DNA of 64,000 nucleotides from Coptis chinensis (lineage: Eukaryota > Streptophyta > Magnoliopsida > Ranunculales > Ranunculaceae). Under the pieces are notes generated by a model. It was not told the origin of the DNA. It did not search any database and saw only the letters and a list, made by a program, of their open reading frames with translations. The position numbers were made by a program, and so were the translations under genes. Of the stretch, positions 57,001 through 64,000 are shown one piece after another; the stretch's first letter is position 1; every line of letters starts with the position of its first letter. The DNA lies in the NCBI GenBank assembly GCA_015680905.1, contig CM027378.1, forward strand, positions 89,619,501 to 89,683,500, written 5' to 3'.

Positions 57001-57874
57001 AGTTATGACCACTGCCCAATCAGCATTCTCATAATCAACATCAACCAAAAGACTCAAAGGTGTACACAAAATACTATCTCTAATATGTACAAACTCATCC
57101 AAACTCTTAATAACCTTCCACCACTCTAACACCAAGTAAAGCCGATCTAACTCGGTAGTCAATAACATGTTGATATTATGGGAAAAAAATAATGCGTATA
57201 AGATAAATAATTAATGCAACTCAACTAATTAATGCATAATATTCAAAATATTTAATCAAAACTAATTAATTACCTGAGTATTAGCCACTGCACTCGACAC
57301 GTGTTTTGTATCACGTGTAGAAAACACAACTTGCATATCAAGTGCTTCACCGGGATTAAATTGTCAATCGAAGTCGTTCACCTGATACTCAAGTATATAC
57401 GAATGTCTATTAGTCGGCGCGACATCCTCGGCTTCTTCTCCCCCACCGTCTTGTACTTCATCGGTTCTTCTCCCCCATCACCAATGTCGTTTATATATTG
57501 TCAATACACATCGTCATTATCGTCATCACCCTCGGAAGGTTCAAAAATATCCATATAAAATTTCAAGAGTTTAAGTAGGTTTTTGTTTTTTTTTTTTACT
57601 AAGGAAAGGGTTTATAATTGAGAGAAAAGTTGAAAGTGATTTAACCACGCAGTTTTGTTCATGTATATATATAAATAACACGCGGTGTTGAGAACAACGC
57701 GCGGTTTTTGGAAAACCGCGTGGGATATTTGGCGCGGTTTATCTAAAACCTAAAACCACATCATTTGATGTCGAAAATTTGATATTACTCCTAAAGATGC
57801 ATGGTTGGTGTTTTTTTTATTTGGTTCAAAATTTTGGTGTTTTTTTTGTTGCTCTCCTAAAGATGGCTTAGGGC
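54044..57874 (-). mobile_element. Mutator-like element with plant-mobile-domain coding
   Basis: The left end CATTTTAGGAGAG (54044) and, reversed from the right, GCCCTAAGCCATCTTTAGGA (ending 57874) form inverted termini, followed on both sides by repeated AACACCAAA words and GCGCGGTTT-type inner repeats. A target duplication could not be read. Inside on the minus strand is a decayed plant-mobile-domain gene. Plant mobile domains are known in MULE-type transposons, which supports the class. Confidence 0.6.
55850..57168 (-). pseudogene. Plant mobile domain (PMD) protein, decayed
   Basis: Minus strand, in order: MLLTTELDRLYLVLEWWK ... WWNTIHTFYF (57168-56953); a frame with RFTPLDF and MISGLSIGIGQPIPF (about 56935-56728); VYVRAFLMFFIGHVLFPNGH, TVRLGYYAYVSDL and YYDLGSSVYAIL (56725-56520); and a weaker tail with WFYEYFRCLCP (about 56440). 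The Y-x-R-A-F-L...G-x-x-L-F-P and FTPLDF...L(S/T)G motifs are those of the aminotransferase-like plant mobile domain found in MAIN/MAIL proteins and in transposons. Stops and frame changes at about 56950, 56727 and 56480 break it. A further upstream frame (57555-57300) looks like an acidic N-terminus, also broken. Confidence 0.75.
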
Positions 57875-59699
57875 AATTCAATTGAGAATTTAGGTTCAAT
57901 TATGATAAGTACAACAACACTTATTAGTTCTTGTCAAGCATTACTCCTCGCAATGGTTACATTATGGGAAAAAGTTAAAGATGAAATTATCATATAGCAG
58001 TGATTAGGTTAATGTAATGTACATCACAAAAAAGTACTTGAGATATTGAATCCATTGCGGAAATGCTGGTGGGTTATGTTTATGAAAGCTCGATTGATAA
58101 ACAATGTTTACTAAAAACGTTAATGAGGAAACTATACATCTCGAAACCGATCAAGTCGAAATTGAACTCTAACACATACTGCTATTCCATGTTTTTAATT
58201 CAATCATTTGTGATTCAATTGGCTTTTTGCTATTTCATTTGTAAACCCTAACAATTTATTGGAACAAAACTAAAGCGGCAATGACCAAACGACAAAATCT
58301 ACAACTAATCATTTGAAAAGAAAGAGAATAAGGGGATGCATACCTGATATGAGTGCATAACATGAACGTCAACACATGTTTTGGAATACCCAATCCAGCA
58401 ACAAAATCCTAATAAAATACCCAATCAAGCATACCCCCCAACCAAGCATACCCATTTTTATGCAATTACAAAGCCCACAGTAAGATAAATAATACCTCAG
58501 ATAATATGGTACACTATCTTGTGTTGTAAATTAGGGATCAATAACATAGTTTGTGTCCTCGAACGATAAACTTTAAGGTTAAAGATGACGTACATGCATA
58601 AACCATTCTCATCACAGAAATTACACACACTCATCGTCCGATCATCCCATATAGAACAATAATGTTTCTTTGGGATGACATATATGCAAAGCAACAGACA
58701 AAACAGGGAAATAATAATAATAAATAATCAGTTGACTCTTGGCATGGAATCCATTACTTAAATGTGATGGATACATTTTGATTGTTGCGCCTATAAGCAA
58801 ATTACTTCCATATATAAATGAGAAAACTCTTGTAATAACCTCTTAAGTGGCTCGAACTAATATCTGAAATAGCCAAAATTAATAGACAAATTTATGAACA
58901 ATTACCCATCTGATTTAAGTAGTAACACCGAAGGCTTCATAAGTGCATTTCCTTAGCAAATGGCTTTAACAACAATTTTCATCAAAATCAACCAGCACAC
59001 AAAACATCAATTCCAATAAGCTCGGTGCAATTGAATTAATATCCAAAAATTTGAATAAATAACCATTTCACACTGATCAAATCATATAAACACATCAAAT
59101 CATATAAACAGTCTCATTTAAGTTGCTTAAATTAACCGACTTTCCATTTTGAGAGAGAGAGAGAGCAACAACCGAAAACCACTCTTTCAAAAACTTCAAT
59201 TCAAAAGTTTGTCAACGGAAGGAAGAAGAAAAAAAATTAATTTGAGTCGTAGACCACCTCAAACTAAAGATTGCATATGATTCCATGAAAAAGAAGGCTG
59301 CATAGCACTCGTTACATGAACCATAAAGGAATATAACATAAATCTACCTCATATTTTCTTCATGAGTGCATCTTCTCAAAACAATCGGTGGCAAACAAAT
59401 TTATAAGAAATAAATTTCTAGCATTCTCTTTATAAATAACAATGTTATAGCAGTAAATAACCAAAAATTAAGTACTAAAAGAAAATAAAGAAATCAGTAG
59501 CAAAAAATCAATCAGTCGTCAACAAACCACAACAGTTAGTAGAAAGAAATTGAAACAATAGCATACAATGCAGTAACAAAAAAAATAATGTGTAATTGAT
59601 TCAAGGAATGCATATCAATTTGATCAATAACATCAGCAGCATCGAGCATCTCGATAAGAGATAGAGAGAGAGAGTGTGATCAACAATGAATAGAGTGTT
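57875..59699. other. 1.8-kb AT-rich intergenic stretch
   Basis: No gene or element end recognised. (GA)n runs occur at about 59151-59165 and 59661-59674. The open frames at 58063-58251 and 58497-58694 show no motif. Confidence 0.4.
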
Positions 59700-59727
59700 T
59701 TGTTTGTCAGGAATTCTAAAAAAAAAA

Positions 59728-60110
59728 AACTCTATTAGAGTTTCACCATCAATGAATCTTTATAAATGATTTGAAGAGAATCTCTAGGGTTATTGTTTTT
59801 AATTTTAGTCTTTTTTTTTTTTTTTTTTTTTTTTTCTTAAGTCGTAATTAGCTTCTTTTTTTTTTTTTCTTCTGCCGATTCATTGTTTCATTTTTTTTAT
59901 AGTGGATAAACAAAACAAAAACTCTATTAGAGTTTCTCTTACCATCAATCCCGACACAGGCAGATCCATCTTTATAAATGATTATGAAGAGAATCTCTAG
60001 GGTTATTGTTTTTAATTTTAGTCGGGGGTTTTTTTTTTTTTTTTTTTTTTTTTTTTCTTTGGGAATAATCGTGGGTTTTTTAGGCGGGTTAAGTCATAAT
60101 TAGCTTTGGT
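59728..60110. repeat. Two-copy local duplication with long T-runs
   Basis: AACTCTATTAGAGTTTC through TTTTTAATTTTAGTC at 59728-59813 recurs at 59929-60023 with an 18-bp-scale insertion. Each copy is followed by a T-run (59811-59835 and 60029-60056) and then AAGTCGTAATTAGC / AAGTCATAATTAGC. The period is about 200-250 bp. Confidence 0.8.
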
Positions 60111-60156
60111 TCCTATTTTATCGTAATTATTTATGGACACGTGGACACTTTCAAAA

Positions 60157-60181
60157 CTCTCCCTCAATTGATGAGGGAGAG
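60157..60181. repeat. 25-bp inverted repeat (perfect 10-bp stem)
   Basis: CTCTCCCTCA and TGAGGGAGAG flank a 5-base loop ATTGA. There is no T-run in a terminator-like position; it is probably a MITE end or a chance palindrome. Confidence 0.6.
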
Positions 60182-60427
60182 CTATAATATATATATAAAA
60201 AGACTGATAATAATTCCCAAAAAAATGTTCACAAAATCCAATCTATAACACCTCCAAATCTCCAATTACTATACGAAATACTCGCTAGAAAACTTGACTT
60301 AATGAAGATTTACATTATTATGGCTTACATTATATACATAACATAGTATCTTTAATCTTATATAATCTAAAATTCGTAATTAGCTAACTCTATCTTCTTC
60401 TCTCTCGTTTTTTTTTGAGCGCTAACT

Positions 60428-60693
60428 CTATCTATTAAGAAGACACATTGTGACGACAAGAAACACTGCTCCTACTGTGCTACAGCTAGCCACCCCGGTA
60501 TAGATTATAGGCGCCCGATTGGAAAGGCAGGCATGGTCGTTTGGTAGTACACCAATTGGAAGCTGGCAAAAAGCATAATGCTCTCGTGCATTAGCTGATT
60601 GTTTTCGCACAAGTCCAATAATTGGTGCCAATTGGCTCGCTAGATCCAGCTCTGTGCTTATAAGCCTATGGGCTATAGCACGTTTATATTCTA
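60428..60693 (-). CDS. Possible 3' exon of an unidentified gene
   Basis: A minus-strand frame from an acceptor-like TGTTTAG near 60694 reads KRAIAHRLISTELDLASQLA, then PIIGLVRKQSANAREHYAF, then a tail with CSTVGAVFLVVTMCLLNR before a TAG at 60428. The last 25 residues are hydrophobic. I do not recognise the family. It may belong with the frame at 60880-61067, but I could not place a convincing splice between them. A pseudogene or chance frame is possible. Confidence 0.3.
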
Positions 60694-60879
60694 AACACTA
60701 GTCTACAATTAAAGAAGGACCATCAAGTTAGCCCAGTCCCCTAACTATATTTCAAATCTAGGCGTTAATAGTAAACTAACAAAAGCACATGGCCACTGAA
60801 GATGATGAACTTCAAGCATGCTATTTTGTGAAAAAGTCAAGAACAATGGCTAATTTATTTAGAGCATAGACGTATTCCC

Positions 60880-61067
60880 CATGTCGGCTATATGCCAAAG
60901 TTGATTTATTATTTTCTCATATTCCAGTTTCCTCTCTACAAGATCATGAACAGAAGGTAATGGACCAATGGGCAACTGCTGGGGCACGTCCTTGTATAGT
61001 TGTACAATGCTCTCGGCGGAGCGGAACAGCAACATATAACTTGTTATGAGGACATCCAGTAAGTTTT
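60880..61067 (-). CDS. Possible internal exon of an unidentified gene
   Basis: Minus strand: after CTATTCAG the frame reads VTINAKNLLDVLITSYMLLF, then SAESIVQLYKDVPQQLPIG, then VHDLVERKLEYEKIINQLWH, with amphipathic, protein-like composition and no stop until about 60866. No family recognised. It might be an upstream exon of the gene ending at 60428; a donor consensus was not clear (GTCTAT near 60866). Confidence 0.35.
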
Positions 61068-61084
61068 TGGCATTAATTGTGACC

Positions 61085-61570
61085 TCTGAATAGAAACATT
61101 AAACTGAAACCTACACAAGTTCACAAGTTCATCAGTTGTGTCTTCCAAATCACCCTTCCCAATTTGCCATGCATTGGCATTCTTCTTTGAGAAACTCCCG
61201 CAAGCATTTATATTATTGGATTATTGGCCCGAGGGCTTGGGCTACCGAAATTATTACCAAATGCTTCTCAATTGACACGTGCGCACCAAAGATTGTGCAA
61301 CTCCACCATAACTTTTTCTTTACAAATAATGTAGGAACTAGGAAAGAAACTGAAGAAAAAGTGAAAGATAACATGCATCCAACTATGCAAAGCCAGCATG
61401 CAAACCCTGTAATAAACTAATCATATTTATAAATTTAATTATGGATAATTGTACTTGAATTAGTAAACAGTGGTTAACCCACTATTAAATGATATCTAGT
61501 GACTAGCTATGCCTATGGTGTACTCGCAAAACTTCAGGTTCCAAGTTTTCTAACCTTTTTGGGTGGGGGG
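61085..61570. other. Intergenic stretch
   Basis: Nothing recognised. The open frame at 61136-61420 has no motif. Confidence 0.4.
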
Positions 61571-62640
61571 TCATGATATGATTCTTAAAGTTTTCTTGTG
61601 CCTAGCTACTTTTAAAGGACCAATAGCATTACTGTTTGTCCCAATCTCACCTCGAAGTGAGAATAACAGAATGCATGAGTTCATTATTTAACTAACACTT
61701 CACATGCAGTCTCACTAAGCAAAATATTCCACTGCTCATATTTAAGAATGAGTCTTGTATTGGGCCACACAAATTGGATTGGACAGCTTCCAACCCAATC
61801 CCAAACAAAAGCCCAATACACTCCATCTAAATCGTGAAAACCGGAAAAATCTTTTCAACCAGTATCAAAAACCAACTCAAATCAAAACTTGCGTACCAAA
61901 CCAAAACTCAATCAAAAATCCAAAAACAAACCAAAATTTTGTGCAAGGATAGTTTCGTTGGTGCAAACAAAGATTTCTTCAGTTTCGAATATCAATTGGT
62001 GAGTGAATTTTGTTTAATTTTTTTTTAATTCAACTCTAGTTTTTCAATTTGTGATTTCTATTGTTGAATAATAAATATGGTTGTTATTGTTGAATAATTT
62101 GTGGTCATGATATGATTCTTAAAGTTTTCTTGTGCCTAGCTACTTTTAAAGGGCCAATAGCCTTACTGTTTGTCCCAATCTCACCTCGAAGTGAGAATAA
62201 CATAATGCATGAGTTCATTATTTAACTAACACTTCACATGCAGTCTCACTAAGCAAAATATTCCACTGCTGATATTTAAGAATTAGTCCTATATTGGGCA
62301 CCACACAAATTGGATTGGACAGCCTCCAGCCCAATACACCCCACCTAAATCGCGAAAACCGGAAAAACATTTTCAACCGGTATCAAAAACCAACTCAAAC
62401 CAAAACTCGCGTACCAAACCAAAACTCAACCAAAAATCCAAAAACAAACCAAAAATTTGTGTAAGGATAGTTTCGTTGGTGCAAACAAAGATTTCTTCAG
62501 TTTTGAATATCAATTGGTGAGTGCATTTTGTTTAATTTTTTTTAATTCAACTCTAGTTTCTCAATTTGTGGTTTCTATTGTTGAATAATAAGTATGGTTG
62601 TTATTGTTGAATAATTTGTGGTTTCTATTGTTGATTTTTA
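61571..62640 (+). repeat. 534-bp tandem direct duplication
   Basis: TCATGATATGATTCTTAAAG begins at 61571 and again at 62105. The two units agree over most of their length, with small indels near 61795/62325. Each ends with a CAA-rich leader (about 61840-61930 and 62375-62460), the sequence TTCGTTGGTGCAAACAAAG, and a GTGAGTG-type donor (61999 and 62518) followed by a T-rich tract. The look is of a promoter, 5' UTR and first-intron start present twice. It then runs into TTTCTATTGTTGAATAATAA repeats. Confidence 0.85.
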
Positions 62641-62689
62641 CCCAATGCAAGTTGTTTGGACTGTTGGTTTCGTATTGTTTGAGAAAACT

Positions 62690-62860
62690 TGAAATGACCC
62701 GATGAGGTCGTTTTGAAGAAGCACCAAACGACCCAGTGAGGTCGTTTGAATGTTTGTTTGTTTGTTTTTTTTTTTTTTTTTTTTTTTAATATTCTAGAAT
62801 ATTCTTTGTATTCTTGATTGTGGAAATGGCCCAAACGACCCAGTGAGGTTGTTTGATTAT
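62690..62860. repeat. Three AAACGACCCAGTGAGGTCGT words
   Basis: AATGACCCGATGAGGTCGTT (62693), AAACGACCCAGTGAGGTCGT (62728) and AAACGACCCAGTGAGGTTGT (62832) recur; each is partly self-complementary (AACGACC / GGTCGTT). A long T-run (62766-62787) interrupts. Confidence 0.7.
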
Positions 62861-63834
62861 AATGCTGGAGAGGTTGTTATTGGTCTTGGAAAATTTGTTT
62901 TGGTGGAATGGGATAGGCTTTTTAGCCATGCGTGTCTTGAGGATGGGTACTCTATTGTATTGAGAGAATAACAAAGTTATTGCCACACCATTTGATTGAC
63001 ATATTGCACCCATCTGAAGGTATTCTTTAGCTCTTATCCATGGGTTATGGTTTTTGGCCGAAGTTAGCTTCTGACGAATTGCCTAGCCTCTTTGTCGTAA
63101 GTGTATATCTGCTTATATCAAAATAAGTTTTACTTACCAAAAGATAAGAAAAATTTGCTTACGATTCACGATTCTTTCACACTATCCATTGGTTATCCTT
63201 AAAACTTCTTTAACCATATATGAGTTTACCTTTTGTCAATGATAGTTGCGCATCTCATAGTTAGTCCTCATTGATTGTGTCTAATATTTTCATTTCCTAT
63301 CTTGTATTGGGTAAACATAGAATCTACAGAGTCTCATTTATGCTTAGTTAAATGTGAAAAGCTAGTCTGGAAGTATTTTGGTTTGATAATTAACCTAGTC
63401 TAGAGCTAAGTTTTCTTTGATTATGTTAGCTTGGTTTATTTATGGTTGTACATCTATCTATTATGTATTAATTGTTGTTTCTATCTATTATATGAAAAAC
63501 AATTTTAGTTCTCATAGTGATTATTGCTTAAATGAGATATTTCCTGTCTTGAGGATTTTATTTGTTTTATAGGTTTCATGTCTTTCATCTTATTATTATT
63601 GACAAATATTTTTTTTCATGATTGATTTTTTACATGTTATTTTTGGCTTACTCCCTTATTGAATTAAGGAGCCAATTAAAAACAGGTTATCATTCAAAGG
63701 TAGTTCTCCTAGTGCTTGATGTACAAACATACATAGTGAGGGATACACCTCAATTCCTCCATCTTGTTGTTCTCATAGTGCATAAATTCATCCATTATTT
63801 ATAGTTACTAATACTTGTTTTATTTTTTTTTGTA
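62861..63834. other. T-rich stretch, possibly intron
   Basis: No frame with a recognised motif. T-richness on the plus strand and the AG at 63834-63835 before a possible exon fit intron sequence, but this is weak. Confidence 0.3.
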
Positions 63835-63835
63835 G

Positions 63836-63957
63836 CAATGGTTGGGTCCTCGATCAAAGAATGTGAAGAATGTAGCGAAAACTACATTCAAGGGTGTGAA
63901 GAAGTTGTTAGGCGGCGGTTCCTCTTGTGATGACGCAGTTGGAAGAAAAAGATAAAA
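63836..63957 (+). CDS. Possible terminal exon, Lys-rich, unidentified
   Basis: After TTTTTTTTGTAG the frame reads QWLGPRSKNVKNVAKTTFKG, then VKKLLGGGSSCDDAVGRKR, and a stop at 63955-63957. The pyrimidine tract and AG are good acceptor signals, and the product is strongly basic. I do not recognise it. The window ends 43 bp later, so its gene cannot be judged. Confidence 0.3.
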
Positions 63958-64000
63958 GGCAGAGGGCTTAACGGCATCAGCGCGTAGAGGGGACCACAAA

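Noticed and set aside
61755..62028. Asn/Lys/Gln-rich frames
   Set aside because: Low-complexity CAA/AAA-rich leader present twice; the second copy breaks the frame.

Overview
The window is plant nuclear DNA, almost certainly from a eudicot. It has intron-bearing plant genes, plant-only families (PUB U-box, STICHEL-like, NLR, G-type receptor kinase, plant mobile domain) and many layers of LTR and DNA transposons. I cannot name the species. Only two genes look intact: a single-exon PUB17-type U-box E3 ligase (20650-22800, minus) and a six-exon STICHEL-like 3 gene (46068-53034, minus; the exons I place sum to 1,177 codons plus stop, with all phases agreeing).

Layout. 1-3457 is the 3' end of a long LTR, probably Ty3/gypsy. 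3660-5940 is a receptor-kinase pseudogene split by a hAT element. 6406-7604 is a small Mutator-like element. 7781-8216 is the first of five copies of a MITE-like family built of degenerate CGATATATC words. 8701-14749 is a full-length but dead Ty1/copia element; an uninterrupted second copy of its landing site lies at 16135-16430. A CYP82-like P450 remnant (15023-15665) and an NLR remnant (16872-19080) follow, then PUB17 with its upstream region.

Two deep transposon nests occupy 24376-33622 and 37397-44027. In the first, a hAT-like element was entered by a Tat/Ogre-like remnant, then by a CRM-like gypsy element, then by a 1.27-kb LTR that survives as a solo LTR. In the second, a hAT element contains a hAT-like relative of the first nest's host, which contains another hAT, beside which a Mutator-like element carrying gene-like sequence inserted. 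Nearly every layer is fixed by target-site duplications that I could read directly. Between the nests, two CGATATATC elements flank a piece of copia integrase and appear to have moved as one unit (35075-36078).

44036-53034 is the STICHEL-like gene and its 3' flank. 54044-57874 is a decayed Mutator-like element with plant-mobile-domain coding on the minus strand. 57875-64000 is AT-rich, with two possible exons of an unidentified gene (60428-61080), a 534-bp tandem duplication that looks like a repeated promoter and first exon (61571-62640), and a possible exon at the right edge.

The live genes act in immune signalling (PUB17) and cell morphogenesis (STICHEL family). The kinase, NLR and P450 remnants suggest a defence-gene neighbourhood eroded by transposons; that last point is inference.
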